From: Cryobacterium roopkundense
GTDB lineage: Bacteria; Actinomycetota; Actinomycetes; Actinomycetales; Microbacteriaceae
Direction: 5' to 3'
Length of the DNA: 64,000 nucleotides
Assembly (NCBI RefSeq): GCF_014200405.1
Contig: NZ_JACHBQ010000001.1
Coordinates: 1,116,001-1,180,000 of the forward strand
Below are positions 17,291 through 26,437 of this stretch, piece after piece. The first letter of the stretch is position 1; the number at the start of each line of letters is the position of its first letter. The position numbers and the translations under genes are program-made. The notes under the pieces were generated by a model. That model was given only the letters and a program-made list of their open reading frames with translations, was not told the origin of the DNA and did no database searches.

Positions 17291-18183
17291 GCGGGTACAT
17301 CCCCTCGCCCGTGCTGGGCGGTCATAGCGAAGAACAGTTCTTCGAGTCCGGCGTTCGAGGCCGGGTGGAGGTCGGTCACGACGATTGCCGCCCCGAGGGC
17401 GATCCGACCGACATCGTCCACAGATGCTGAGGTCGACAGCCCGTCCGCAACACGGGTGACATCAAAACCGGCGACGGTTAAGGCTCGGCTGAGTGCGTTA
17501 TCGTCCAAGCTGCGCACCGACGTGCCTTTCGCGGCGAGCAGCTCGGCAGCGCTTCCTTTGGCGAGCACCCTGCCCCGCCCGATGATGACGAGGTCGTCGG
17601 CGACGGCTTCGACCTCGAGCAAGAGGTGGGATGAGAGCAACACAGTGCCGCCCGAGGCAGCGAACGACGTGAGAACGCCCCGCATCCACCGAATTCCCGC
17701 GGGATCGAGCCCGTTCGACGGTTCGTCGAGAATCAGCACGGCGGGGTCGCCGAGCAGGGCGTTAGCAAGGCCAAGCCGCTGGCGCATGCCGAGGGAGTAG
17801 CCGCGAAGACGCCCAGCCCCCTCCTTCGCCGTCAGTCCCACGATCTCGAGTACGTCGTCGGCTCTGCCCGCCGGCATGCCCATGAGCTGCGCCGAGAGTG
17901 CGAGTGATTCTCGGCCAGTGCGACCCGGGTGTTGGGCGCCCGCATCGAGCAGCACACCGACGTGGCGGCCCGGGTTGTCAAGGGAACGGAACGGAACGCC
18001 GAGCACGCTGCTGCTACCCGACGTGGGTTTGGCGAGGCCGACGAGCATACGCATCGTCGTCGACTTTCCGGCACCATTGGGGCCGAGGAATCCCGTAATG
18101 CGGCCAGGCTCGGCGGAGAACGATACGTCGTCGACCGCCGGCGAGTTTCGGTAGCGCTTGGTGAGATTGGTTGCGGTAATCAT
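17287..18183 (-). CDS. ABC transporter ATP-binding protein
   Basis: An ATPase of 298 residues: Walker A GPNGAGKST (about residues 35-43), signature YSLGMRQRLGLA, Walker B VLILDEPSNGLDP, and a switch His in LLSSHLLLEVE. It has the BcrA/CcmA-type C-terminal extension seen in drug and bacteriocin immunity exporters. It is the first gene of the leftward ATPase-permease-MerR group and is divergent from a histidine kinase gene at 18290. Confidence 0.9.
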   Translation of the reverse strand: MITATNLTKRYRNSPAVDDVSFSAEPGRITGFLGPNGAGKSTTMRMLVGLAKPTSGSSSVLGVPFRSLDNPGRHVGVLLDAGAQHPGRTGRESLALSAQLMGMPAGRADDVLEIVGLTAKEGAGRLRGYSLGMRQRLGLANALLGDPAVLILDEPSNGLDPAGIRWMRGVLTSFAASGGTVLLSSHLLLEVEAVADDLVIIGRGRVLAKGSAAELLAAKGTSVRSLDDNALSRALTVAGFDVTRVADGLSTSASVDDVGRIALGAAIVVTDLHPASNAGLEELFFAMTAQHGRGDVPA

Positions 18184-18289
18184 GTGTCCAAGAATCGCTC
18201 AGTGCGCTCCCACGCAAATCAGCGCATGGTCTCGTCTCCCTCCACCTTTGGGTTGAGGCGGTAGAGCGTTAGGGAGGAACAACTGCGGG

Positions 18290-19624
18290 ATGCAACCACC
18301 TACGCTGGAGAACGTGACCAACAGGCAGCGCTCCGGCCCCGCCGCTGTGGCGGCTGGGGTTTTCGCTGCATCCAGCGCGCGCGGAGCGTCGACCCTGGTA
18401 GCCGGTGCTCCGCGCCTCGGACCGTGGTCGCGAATCTGGCGGTACCTCGTGGCGGGGGCAATCGGTTTGAGCTTGTGGGGCGCCGTCATCGCGGCGTACA
18501 GCGCGCCGAGGGGCATCGAGTTGACCGCCGACGACGTCGCCGTGATTGGCGGCTTCGTCACTCTGGATCTCGTCGCCGGTCTCGTTGCGGTCGCGGTCCT
18601 GCCGGCACGCCACCGCCACCCGATGATCGCGTCGGTGGTATCCGTCGGCCTCACGGTGATCTCTAGCTTCGCGGTGGGACCGGCGATGCTTGCCGTCGTG
18701 TCGATGAGCACTCGTCGGCGCTGGAAGCCAGCCGTCGCCATTGGCTTCCTCTGGGTCGGGTCCGCGTTGATCAACGAGCTGGTGCTCCGACCACGTGTGC
18801 CCGGCACGACCTCGGACCTCGCCTTTACCTGGGCGGGTGGCGGCTTGGCTGTCGCCGTCTACGCTGTCTGTGTGTCGACAGGCTTCTACATCGGTGCGCG
18901 GCGTGAACTGCTTGCTTCCCTGCGCGACCGGGTAGAAAACGCCGAACGTGAACAGACCCTTCGTGCACAGTCGGCGCGGGAGTCTGAGCGCACCCGGATC
19001 GCACGCGAGATGCACGACGTGCTCGCGCATCGCATCTCGCTCGTGAGCCTGCACGCGGGAGCGCTGAATTACCGAACCGACCTCACCCGCGTTGAGACCG
19101 CGGAGGCGGCAACGGTCATACAGAACAACGCACAGCTCGCGTTGACCGAGCTTCGACAGATCCTCGGTGTGCTGCGTTCGAGCGATGGAGATGAGCATGC
19201 AGAGCCCCCGCAGCCCACCCTTGCAGAGCTGCCTGCCTTGCTCGCCGACTCCCGGGAGGCCGGGATGGACGTCACCATGAGAGTTGTTGAATTGGATCTG
19301 GGTGACGGCCCACGAGGATCGGCGTTCGAAGGGCTTTCCGATTCGGTGTCTCGAACCGCCTACCGAATCGTTCAGGAAGCCCTCACCAATGCTCGTAAGC
19401 ACGCGGGGAGGGCACCTGTGAATCTTGTACTGGAAAAGCGCGTCGACGAGTTGCTGGTCGTCGTGCGTAACCCGCGCGGGCGAGGGATCGAGACCGAACT
19501 TCGTGGCAGCGGCGTCGGGCTCTTGGGCCTGCGGGAGCGCGCCGAGCTTTCCGGCGGCAGTCTCGACTACGGGATCGACCGCGGGGATCGCTTTGTCGTG
19601 ACGGCGAGGCTGCCGTGGGCGTGA
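18290..19624 (+). CDS. NarL-type sensor histidine kinase
   Basis: A protein of 444 residues with four to five N-terminal membrane segments, then a HisKA_3 dimerisation helix (ERTRIAREMHDVLAHRIS with phosphoacceptor His242) and an HATPase_c domain (IVQEALTNARKHA N-box, GSGVGLLGLRERAELSGG G-box). No extracellular sensor domain is present, so it probably senses within the membrane. GGGAGG lies nine bases before the ATG. Its response regulator follows with an overlap. It is divergent from the ABC ATPase gene at 18183, a likely target. Confidence 0.9.
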   Translation: MQPPTLENVTNRQRSGPAAVAAGVFAASSARGASTLVAGAPRLGPWSRIWRYLVAGAIGLSLWGAVIAAYSAPRGIELTADDVAVIGGFVTLDLVAGLVAVAVLPARHRHPMIASVVSVGLTVISSFAVGPAMLAVVSMSTRRRWKPAVAIGFLWVGSALINELVLRPRVPGTTSDLAFTWAGGGLAVAVYAVCVSTGFYIGARRELLASLRDRVENAEREQTLRAQSARESERTRIAREMHDVLAHRISLVSLHAGALNYRTDLTRVETAEAATVIQNNAQLALTELRQILGVLRSSDGDEHAEPPQPTLAELPALLADSREAGMDVTMRVVELDLGDGPRGSAFEGLSDSVSRTAYRIVQEALTNARKHAGRAPVNLVLEKRVDELLVVVRNPRGRGIETELRGSGVGLLGLRERAELSGGSLDYGIDRGDRFVVTARLPWA

Positions 19625-20277
19625 CGACACGCGTCGCGATCGTTGATGACGATGCTCTCGTTCGTGCGGGCCTGCGGATGATCCTGGGTGGTGATTCCTC
19701 GCTGAGCGTCGTGGGCGAGGCCTCCGACGGTCGTGAAGCGCTCGACATGATCGCGAGAGCGTCTCCGCACGTGGTGCTGATGGACATCCGGATGCCGCTG
19801 CTGGATGGCCTCGAGGCCACGAAGGCCTTGACACGCCGTGGCGACCAGGTTCGAATTATCGTGTTGACGACATTTGACACGGACGAGCTTGTCGTCACGG
19901 CTCTGCGATACGGCGCGGTCGGCTTTCTGCTGAAAGACACGTCGCCAGGCAATATCGTCGACGCAGTGCGACGTGTGGCCGCGGGGGAGTCGATACTGTC
20001 ACCGAGCGTCACGGCCCAGCTCATCGCCAAGGTGACGGGCGGCTCGCACGCCGAACGCGAGCGCGCCGTCGTTTTGCTCGAGGGGTTGACCGATCGCGAG
20101 CGTGAAGTTGCGATCGCCGTCGGTCGCGGGCTCTCGAACACCGAGATCTCGGTGCAACTCTTCATGGGCGTCGCGACGGTCAAGACGCACATCGGGCACG
20201 TCTTCGTGAAGCTGGATGCCACCAACCGCGTCCAGGTCGCTCGCGTGGTGCACGACGCTCAACTCGCGAGCGAGTAA
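19615..20277 (+). CDS. NarL/LuxR-type response regulator
   Basis: A regulator of 220 residues: receiver domain (VDDDALVRAG, phosphoacceptor Asp57 in LMDIRMP, Lys in LKDTS) and a C-terminal LuxR HTH (LTDREREVAIAVGRGLSNTEI). The GTG at 19615 has GAGG five bases upstream; a GTG at 19621 overlapping the kinase stop (GTGA) is the alternative. It is the cognate partner of the kinase by position. Confidence 0.9.
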   Translation: MGVTTRVAIVDDDALVRAGLRMILGGDSSLSVVGEASDGREALDMIARASPHVVLMDIRMPLLDGLEATKALTRRGDQVRIIVLTTFDTDELVVTALRYGAVGFLLKDTSPGNIVDAVRRVAAGESILSPSVTAQLIAKVTGGSHAERERAVVLLEGLTDREREVAIAVGRGLSNTEISVQLFMGVATVKTHIGHVFVKLDATNRVQVARVVHDAQLASE

Positions 20278-20293
20278 AGGGACGAGCCGCGTT

Positions 20294-20785
20294 TCACTGG
20301 GAGGTGCGTGGGGGCAATACCTTGACGCAATCCTCCCGCAACGGCGTCAGTACGGCCTCGGCGATATCTTCCAGCCCGTGAACTTCTGCTGGCGTCAGGT
20401 GTGCGAACACATTGCGGCGCACCTGCGCGCAATACCCGGGCTCCGTCACGGCCACGATATCCGCCCCGGCATCGGTCAATTTGGCCAGGGTCCTGCGAGC
20501 GTCGCGGGGATCGCTGCTGCGGGTTATCCATCCTCGCTCCTGCAGTCGGGCCACTATCCGCGATAGATGCGAAGGGGTGACGCTTGCGGTCGCGGCCAAG
20601 CGAGTCATGTGGATTTCGCGTTCTTCGCTGAGCGACAGCCATCGCAGGACCTGATACTCCGCGTGACTCAACTTCGCGACGCGCTCCAAGTACGTGTCCA
20701 GCTCAGCCGGCAGCCACATCATGACTCCGACAAGCAATGACCAGGTTCGGTCCTCGTGACTGGACAATCGCTCTTCAAAGGCCAT
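20294..20785 (-). CDS. MarR family regulator
   Basis: A winged-helix repressor of 163 residues: LSHAEYQVLRWLSLSEER, then TRLAATASVTPSHLSRIVARLQERGWITRS as recognition helix, and DPRDARRTLAKLTDAG as the wing. It is divergent from a quinone-oxidoreductase-like gene at 20882, with palindromic sites between them. It most likely represses that gene and itself until a small ligand or oxidant is sensed. Confidence 0.9.
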   Translation of the reverse strand: MAFEERLSSHEDRTWSLLVGVMMWLPAELDTYLERVAKLSHAEYQVLRWLSLSEEREIHMTRLAATASVTPSHLSRIVARLQERGWITRSSDPRDARRTLAKLTDAGADIVAVTEPGYCAQVRRNVFAHLTPAEVHGLEDIAEAVLTPLREDCVKVLPPRTSQ

Positions 20786-20803
20786 GCCTGAATTCTATAA
20801 CGT

Positions 20804-20847
20804 TTGCCACGGCAAGCATTCCCGTCTAGTGTTGCTTTCCGTGGCAA
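20804..20847. promoter_or_regulatory. MarR operator candidates
   Basis: TTGCCACGGCAA at 20804-20815 is a near-perfect dyad. A related element, TTTCCGTGGCAA, lies at 20836-20847. Both are in the gap between the MarR gene and the divergent oxidoreductase. Confidence 0.55.
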
Positions 20848-20881
20848 GGAAAAACCTTGCTCAGTCGAACAGGAGATAACG

Positions 20882-21784
20882 ATGCGAGCTGCACGCTTCC
20901 ACCGGTACGGAGACCCAGACGTTCTAGTTGTGGAGGAAGCTGCCGAACCTCACGCCGGGGCGAACTCGATTCGGATCAGGGTAAAGGCGGTGAGTGACAA
21001 TGCCATCGACTACCTTCTTCGCGCCGGCACCCTGCAGGATTTGCTCCCTCTAGACCTTCCTGCGATTCCTGGACGCGACGCCGTCGGAGTCATGGATGAG
21101 GTTGGGGAAGGGGTGACGGATTCCAGCGTCGGCGACCTCGTCTTCGGGCTCGGCGGTGTGAGCGACACAACGGCGGAGTTCGCAGTGCTGACCGCATGGA
21201 GCGCGGTGCCTCCGCAATGGTCCATCGAGCAGGCGGCCGCCGCGGGGCTCGCATCTGTTACCGCGGCAGGCGCGATCAACGCTCTCGGCGATCTGACCGG
21301 TCGGACGCTATTGATCGAAGGTGCTTCGGGAGCTGTAGGAAGCGCTGCGACGGCCTTGGCAATTGCCGCCGGAGCCACAGTAATCGGTACGGCGAGCCCC
21401 GCGAACCATAAGCACCTCGCCGACCTCGGGGCTACTGCGACGACCTATGGGCCCGGTCTGGCCGAACGCGTCGCTGCATTGGCGCCGGAGGGAGTGTTCG
21501 CGGCCTTGCATGCTGCACCATCGCCGGCCCTGGTCGATCTTGTGGACATCGTCGGCGACAAGTCCCGCGTGGTGTCAGTGGTGGGCACGGAGGAAGCCGC
21601 GCGGCTAGGAGTCCGCATCGTGAACGCTGAGAATGACTCCGCACTCCTGGAACAGACTGCCGAACTCGGCAGGCGTGGACTCTACTTTCCGCGTGTGGGC
21701 CACGTATTGCCGCTCGCATCCATGAGTCCGGCGCACAAGCTAGCTTCGGCTGGCGCTGGCAAAGTCGTGGTGATTGTGAGCTGA
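20882..21784 (+). CDS. NADP-dependent quinone oxidoreductase-like MDR protein
   Basis: A zinc-independent medium-chain reductase of 300 residues. The N-terminal MRAARFHRYGDPDVLVVEE is typical of the family, and the cofactor site is GASGAVGSAATALAIAAGA near residue 145. The ATG at 20882 is preceded by AGGAG. It probably reduces quinones or other electrophiles with NADPH. Control by the divergent MarR protein is inferred from the shared intergenic palindromes. Confidence 0.88.
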   Translation: MRAARFHRYGDPDVLVVEEAAEPHAGANSIRIRVKAVSDNAIDYLLRAGTLQDLLPLDLPAIPGRDAVGVMDEVGEGVTDSSVGDLVFGLGGVSDTTAEFAVLTAWSAVPPQWSIEQAAAAGLASVTAAGAINALGDLTGRTLLIEGASGAVGSAATALAIAAGATVIGTASPANHKHLADLGATATTYGPGLAERVAALAPEGVFAALHAAPSPALVDLVDIVGDKSRVVSVVGTEEAARLGVRIVNAENDSALLEQTAELGRRGLYFPRVGHVLPLASMSPAHKLASAGAGKVVVIVS

Positions 21785-21951
21785 GGCCGGTCGACCCGCA
21801 CTTGACCGTGTGGTCGCAACACGGTGTGAACTGAGCGAAGAGCACAGCGGATGTCGATGGACCCATTCTCCATGTCCTCCTTGCAGACGCCGATCGAGAT
21901 GCTCAAAAAGTGCGAATAGCAACGAAATCACCCCGATGAAAGCTGGCGAAA

Positions 21952-22332
21952 ATGACAGACCTGGATGCGATCACCAAGCTCGAGGCAGCGATCAACTCCC
22001 ATGACGCGACGAGCATCGCAGCGTGCTTCTCCGCCGACTATGTGTCCGAAACCCCTCATCATCCGTCTAGGAATTTCGAGGGTCGTGCAACCGTGCTGCG
22101 TAACTGGACGGCGATTCTCAACCGATTTCCAAATCTGACGGCGCGAGTTCTTCGTCGCGCGATCAATGGCGACGACGTCTGGTCGGAATGGGAGATGGAC
22201 GGCGCCGTGGCTGACGGCACTTCGGCGGGAATCGTCGGCCCCGTAATCTGGCGCACCGATTCGAACGGCCTGGTGTCCTGGGCGCGTTTCTACCTCGAGC
22301 CTGCAACCGCTCGGCCGATCAGGCATTCCTGA
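21952..22332 (+). CDS. SnoaL/NTF2-like protein
   Basis: A protein of 126 residues with a small cone-shaped NTF2 fold: helix LEAAINSHDATSIAACFSADYV, then strands ending in WARFYLEP. SnoaL-like proteins include cyclases, isomerases and ligand-binding proteins; the activity is not predictable. It precedes a small membrane protein gene on the same strand (27-base gap). Confidence 0.78.
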   Translation: MTDLDAITKLEAAINSHDATSIAACFSADYVSETPHHPSRNFEGRATVLRNWTAILNRFPNLTARVLRRAINGDDVWSEWEMDGAVADGTSAGIVGPVIWRTDSNGLVSWARFYLEPATARPIRHS

Positions 22333-22359
22333 AATACCACCCAGTAGAAACGAGACGAC

Positions 22360-22560
22360 ATGCTCAGAGTGACTGGAACGATTCTTCTCGCCGTCGGCTT
22401 CCTGATGCTGGCCGGCGCGTGGGCCATCACCGACCCTTTCGCCACCGATGCGAATATCGGGGCCGGCGGGCTCATCCTGATTGGCTGGCCTGCAGGAGCG
22501 GTTGGCTTGTTGATCTTGCTCGTCGACGGAATCCTCAGGCTGCGCAGGCGTGACGCTTGA
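22360..22560 (+). CDS. Small two-segment membrane protein
   Basis: A protein of 66 residues with two hydrophobic segments (about residues 4-24 and 35-57) and a basic C-terminus (RLRRRDA), as in many uncharacterised actinobacterial small membrane proteins. It probably forms an operon with the SnoaL-like gene. No family is recognised. Confidence 0.6.
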   Translation: MLRVTGTILLAVGFLMLAGAWAITDPFATDANIGAGGLILIGWPAGAVGLLILLVDGILRLRRRDA

Positions 22561-22869
22561 CCAAGCTCCGAGCACCTTGAGTCCGACCCACAGCGGTGGT
22601 CGCCCAGCATCCTCCGTGCCCTCGCGCGCGGCGCCGAACGATTCACAGACATCACGGCGGTCGTGGCCGGTCTTTCCGCGAGGATGCTCACAGTGCGCCT
22701 GAAGACACTGGAGGCAGCCGAACTCGTCCACTGGACCGTCGTGCCCACCACGCCCGTCATGGTCCGCCATCACCGGACACCCCGCGGCGTTGACCTCATC
22801 ACCGCGCTACGGCCGATCGCAGGACACGTTCAGCGCTGCGAGGGCGAGGGCGGCCCGATCGGGTCATAG
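22561..22869 (+). pseudogene. HxlR-type regulator lacking its N-terminus
   Basis: The frame following the stop at 22558 has no start codon but encodes an HxlR winged helix: RWSPSILRALARGAERFTDI, then LSARMLTVRLKTLEAAELV, ending at a TAG at 22867. The first ~15 residues and the start are missing. A GTG at 22663 could start only a shortened product without the first helices. It overlaps the tail of the convergent hydrolase gene by a few bases. Confidence 0.7.
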
Positions 22870-24405
22870 CCGGCACGTTGCGTCAGCCGGAGGGGTCGTG
22901 AGATCGACAAGGTAAGCGACGACGGCGGAGTCGATACACTCGTTTGCCGAGATCACTGACCCGTGCTGCGCCCCCTCAACGGTCAGCAGGCTTCCACCCA
23001 ACGTTTCGGCGAGGTTGATGCCACCCTGATGCGGAGTGACCGGGTCACCCGTCACTGACACTGTCAATGTTGGAGGCAGACCCTCGATATCGGTCGCATA
23101 AGGGAAACCCAGCGTCGGTTCAACCGGCCAGCCCTCACACAGGGCGGGCGCGGCCTTCACAGGCGTCCCCGGGTCGAGGAAAGGGGCGGCGGCGAGTGCG
23201 GCGCCGACGAGCTCAGCCTGGCCCGCCGGGCTGAAGCGGTCCTCGTCCAGGCAGTCGATGGCCACCGTCGCCTCCGCGGAATTGGCATAGCCGCCGTCGG
23301 AGGACCGTTCGTGGTACAGGTCTCTGAGCCAAAGAAGGGTGTCACCACGACCCGCAGCGAGTTCCGTGAGGCCAGCGATGACGAGCGGCCAGAATTCGGC
23401 ACTGTACATCCCCATGACAACGCCGTCGTTGGCTGCCGTGTAGCTCAGCTCACGACCTTCGCCGGCTGGGAGCGGCGTCTCGAGGAGGGGACGCACGAGC
23501 TGTTGGTACGTCTGTGTCGCGGAGTCAGGTTGCGTGCCGAGTGGGCAGTCGCCCTGTGTCGCGCAGAATTCCGCGAGTGACTCGAAGCCTTGCTGCAGCC
23601 CCGCCCATTGCGAGACGTTTCGTTCTTGAGTCCCCGTATGCGGATCCATCGCACCGTCGAGCACCAGGGCTCGCACGTTCTCCGGGAACATTTCTGCGTA
23701 CACGGCACCCAACCTGGTGCCGTAGCTCACCCCGACGTAACTGAGATGGTCGTCGCCGAACACGGCCCGCAGAACATCCAAGTCCTGGGCCGCATCCCTC
23801 GTTCCCAGGTGCGCTAAGACGTCGATGCCGCCGACGCTGTCGGCGCAGGCGTCGACAAGAGGGCGCGAATCTGGCAGAGACAACAGACTCGCGGCCAAGG
23901 CGTCATCGTCACGCTCTCCATCGGTGTAGCAGTCGATCGCCGGTGTGCTGGTGCCGGTTCCGCGTGGATCAAACCCGACGAGATCGAATTGCGCGGTGAT
24001 GGGACTGTCCACCCACGCGTTCGCCACATCAGCCGAGTACCCGATCCCGGGTAGTCCGGGACCCCCAGGATTGATGAAGAGCGATCCGATCGGCTCCGTG
24101 CCTGTCGCGGGGATGCGGAAGACAGCGATTTGCGCGGTACCAACGTCGGGGTTCTCGTAGTCGATGGGAACCTCGACGTGCCCACACTCACCCGGAATGA
24201 GGACATCGCCGGTTTGGACGGGCGTCTCGCAGGGCTCGAGAGTGAGCTCTTGATCGTAGAAGCTCTCGAGCGACACCGCTGCTTCCTGCGACTGGGGCGA
24301 GGGAACACACGCGCTCAACAGCAGCACCACCGGCACTATTGCGGCGAGCGCACGGAGGCGACTTCGGACTGGACCTAATGGTCGGTGCATAATTTTCCGC
24401 GACAT
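22864..24405 (-). CDS. TAP-like alpha/beta hydrolase lipoprotein (tripeptidyl-aminopeptidase family)
   Basis: A secreted, lipid-anchored hydrolase of about 513 residues. The signal peptide ends in lipobox LLSAC with Cys33 as the lipid site. The alpha/beta hydrolase core has the oxyanion run NPGGPG, the nucleophile elbow GVSYGTRLG with Ser227, and a C-terminal TAP-like domain with PVTPHQGG and the catalytic His in GAQHGSV. Relatives are the Streptomyces SlpD/E and Tap peptidases, which remove peptides from polypeptide N-termini. The ATG at 24405 lies exactly 7 bases after the -10 box of promoter site 4, so a leaderless message is likely. It is a paralog of the gene at 30901. Confidence 0.88.
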   Translation of the reverse strand: MSRKIMHRPLGPVRSRLRALAAIVPVVLLLSACVPSPQSQEAAVSLESFYDQELTLEPCETPVQTGDVLIPGECGHVEVPIDYENPDVGTAQIAVFRIPATGTEPIGSLFINPGGPGLPGIGYSADVANAWVDSPITAQFDLVGFDPRGTGTSTPAIDCYTDGERDDDALAASLLSLPDSRPLVDACADSVGGIDVLAHLGTRDAAQDLDVLRAVFGDDHLSYVGVSYGTRLGAVYAEMFPENVRALVLDGAMDPHTGTQERNVSQWAGLQQGFESLAEFCATQGDCPLGTQPDSATQTYQQLVRPLLETPLPAGEGRELSYTAANDGVVMGMYSAEFWPLVIAGLTELAAGRGDTLLWLRDLYHERSSDGGYANSAEATVAIDCLDEDRFSPAGQAELVGAALAAAPFLDPGTPVKAAPALCEGWPVEPTLGFPYATDIEGLPPTLTVSVTGDPVTPHQGGINLAETLGGSLLTVEGAQHGSVISANECIDSAVVAYLVDLTTPPADATCRL

Positions 24406-24411
24406 AGAACG

Positions 24412-24442
24412 AGCAGACACTATGTGGACGGCACCGAGTCAA
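24412..24442 (-). promoter_or_regulatory. MerR-type promoter, site 4 (TAP-like hydrolase 1)
   Basis: Minus strand: TTGACT (24442-24437), a 19-base spacer with CGGTGCCG...CACATAGT, and TCTGCT (24417-24412). The ATG of the hydrolase is 7 bases downstream. Confidence 0.7.
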
Positions 24443-24458
24443 GCGCACATCCGCCGGC

Positions 24459-24828
24459 CTAACTCGTCAGTAGTGCGGGAATGAGGTAGATGGTCTCATA
24501 GGCCTCATAGAGGGAGCCGACGATGTGAAATGCGAATGCTGCCAGGCCCATCCAGCCCAGCTGGCGCAGGCCATGAACGTACCCGCTGCGATGGTTCAGC
24601 TTTCCGACCCTAGCGGGTCGCAGCCACGCCCGTCCGAGCCAGCAGAAACGCGACGTCGTCGAGTGATCCCCCCGCCACGACAGATGCGTTTCGGGATGCG
24701 GTGATGGTTGGAAACAGCGCACCCACGGCCATGCCGCTAAGTATCAGTCCATACACGAAGACGTTCGTTGCTAGATATGCGCGGAGATTTCCACGGATGA
24801 TCTGCAGGGGACGGGTGAAGAGTCGCAT
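24459..24828 (-). pseudogene. SpoIIM-like gene with an out-of-frame internal deletion
   Basis: The first part (ATG 24828, RPLQIIRGNLRAYLATNVFV...) aligns with the N-terminus of the SpoIIM-like protein at 970. The last part, in another frame (GRAWLRPARVGKLNHRSGYV...), aligns with its C-terminus. About 100 central residues are missing and the join near 24635 is out of frame, so only a ~72-residue product could be made. The promoter (site 5) and a GGAGC ribosome site are intact, which suggests recent loss. Confidence 0.82.
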
Positions 24829-24886
24829 GGGTGTTGCTCCAGAATCTCGTGCCTATCGACAGCCGTGGGTCGGCTGATGCACAACC

Positions 24887-24917
24887 AGTGGACACCGCCT
24901 TGTCGCGACAGGGTCAA
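24887..24917 (-). promoter_or_regulatory. MerR-type promoter, site 5 (broken SpoIIM-like gene)
   Basis: Minus strand: TTGACC (24917-24912), a 19-base spacer beginning CTGTCGCGACA, and TCCACT (24892-24887). The right half-site is the least conserved of the set. Confidence 0.6.
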
Positions 24918-24961
24918 CCGCCGTCGTATCCGCAGCGCATCGGAGACCAATAGGCGGGGGA

Positions 24962-25135
24962 CTATTCGTCGTCGCTCCACGTCGAGTCGGGGTCGATCAG
25001 CCAGTGCTGTCGCAGGGTGAGGGCTCGCTCGAGGCTGGCAAGGGCCGTTGCGACGATGAGCGTGCTGTTCGCCCCGGCGGGGAGAAGCATCGGCGACGTG
25101 AAGCTTCCGATCCGCTCGGAGATCGCCTGCTGCAA
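24962..25135 (-). CDS. Short open frame of unknown function (possible gene remnant)
   Basis: The frame from a TTG at 25135 to TAG at 24962 encodes 57 residues ending WLIDPDSTWSDDE, with a helical look (ANSTLIVATALASLERALTLR). There is no ribosome site before the TTG. It lies just behind the end of the broken carboxylesterase gene, so it may be the tail of a deleted gene. I do not recognise the family. Confidence 0.25.
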   Translation of the reverse strand: MQQAISERIGSFTSPMLLPAGANSTLIVATALASLERALTLRQHWLIDPDSTWSDDE

Positions 25136-25155
25136 GGAGGATTCATCTGCTTCAC

Positions 25156-26437
25156 CTATCGGATCGGGCCGTCGTAGCGGAGCCAGAAGTCGATGGCTGC
25201 CGCACGCGGTCGAGGGGACATGACGCCGCCGTTCGGACCAAAGCCCATGACGTCGTCAGAGGCGTGTGCAACCTTCGCCCAGGATGGCAGGCCGCTTCCG
25301 TTAGGGTCGCCGGTCTGCACGACGTTGAGCCAGTATCCGCTCATCTGGTCGCGGAGCATGTAATCGGACTCTTCGTAAACGTTGTCGTTGTCGGTGCCGA
25401 GGTTGTCGTACGCATAGGCGACTTCGGCGCCGTGGTAGGCACCGAACTTCTCGAGGCCCTCCGTCGGGGGAACGTGCGAGAAGAAGTACAGGTACGCGTT
25501 CTCATCGCCGCTGTCTGTCTGCAGCCGGGCCCAGCGGAGCATCGCCCGAGTCATGACACCGTCGGTGTGCGCCTGGAGCGAGGAATCGAGAACACGCTTC
25601 TCTGTATCACCCGGGTAGATTCCCACGAATCGCTCCGCTTCGTCGCCGTACTTCTCGCGCACCGACACCTGGTAGTCGGAAACTGTCGTCTCGGGCGGGC
25701 TTGCCAGGGCCAGCGACGCTTCGTCCGCGTTGCTCCCCACGAGACTCGGGACGCCCAACTGCTCTCCTGGCGCGTAGATCTCGGCGGCCGCGATTTTGAG
25801 TACGTACCCGTCTACGGAGGGGCGCCAGTGGCTGGTGAGCGAACCCGCCAGATGTTGAGGGCGAGACTCTCCGCGCTCACGGGATACGGGTCGAGGAATG
25901 TGTCCTCGAATGGCACCTTGACCATCTGCGCGCGCGCGTGAAGAAAGTCGACGTGCTTTGGATGGGTGCGGAGGAAAAGCGGTCGCCGGTGAATACTCCC
26001 GTGCGCGGCTGGAGGGGCTGGGGAGCACGCCAGCGCAGCTTGCCCACCGGGGCGTGGGCATAGGGGATGCCAGCGAAGATCCCTGTTGATCGGTCATCGA
26101 TGAGTACGCCACGCACCAGGCCGTCGTGAGTCGGGACAACCTCGGTGGGCTGGGGATCATTGCCTCCGGCGTCGCGAACCGTCGGCGGCGGGTACATGCC
26201 GACAGCCGTGGTGCACACGATCGCCGCGGCCAGCATCCAGGCGCCGGTCTGCAGTAACACATGGCCTCGAAGCCATCGGCGGGCGGCGGCGCCAGCCGCC
26301 ACCAGCAGGACGCCGATGAGTGCCCAACCCCACCATGGGCTTCGATTCAGCCACAAGACTAGCGCCGCGGTGGCCGTGAGCGGCACCAACGGAAGCCAGC
26401 GTATGAGCGATTTCGTGATGCCGGCATTCCGGCTCAT
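25156..26437 (-). pseudogene. Membrane-anchored type B carboxylesterase, frameshifted and internally deleted
   Basis: The ATG at 26437 overlaps the stop of the preceding serine hydrolase (ATGA). Three membrane segments are followed by the start of a carboxylesterase domain (FAGIPYAHAPVGKLRWRAPQ). Near 25935 the frame shifts in a CG-repeat (GCGCGCGCG): the correct continuation, MVKVPFEDTFLDPYPVS to LNIWR, is in another frame. The central region with the nucleophile GESAG is absent. The third frame resumes at WRPSVDGYVLKIAAAEIY and runs to a normal C-terminus with Glu (NADEASL) and His (GAYHGAEV) regions. It cannot be a working esterase. Confidence 0.85.

Noticed and set aside
18269..19834. 521-codon leftward frame over the histidine kinase
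   Set aside because: The kinase on the other strand has all family motifs; the antisense frame has none.
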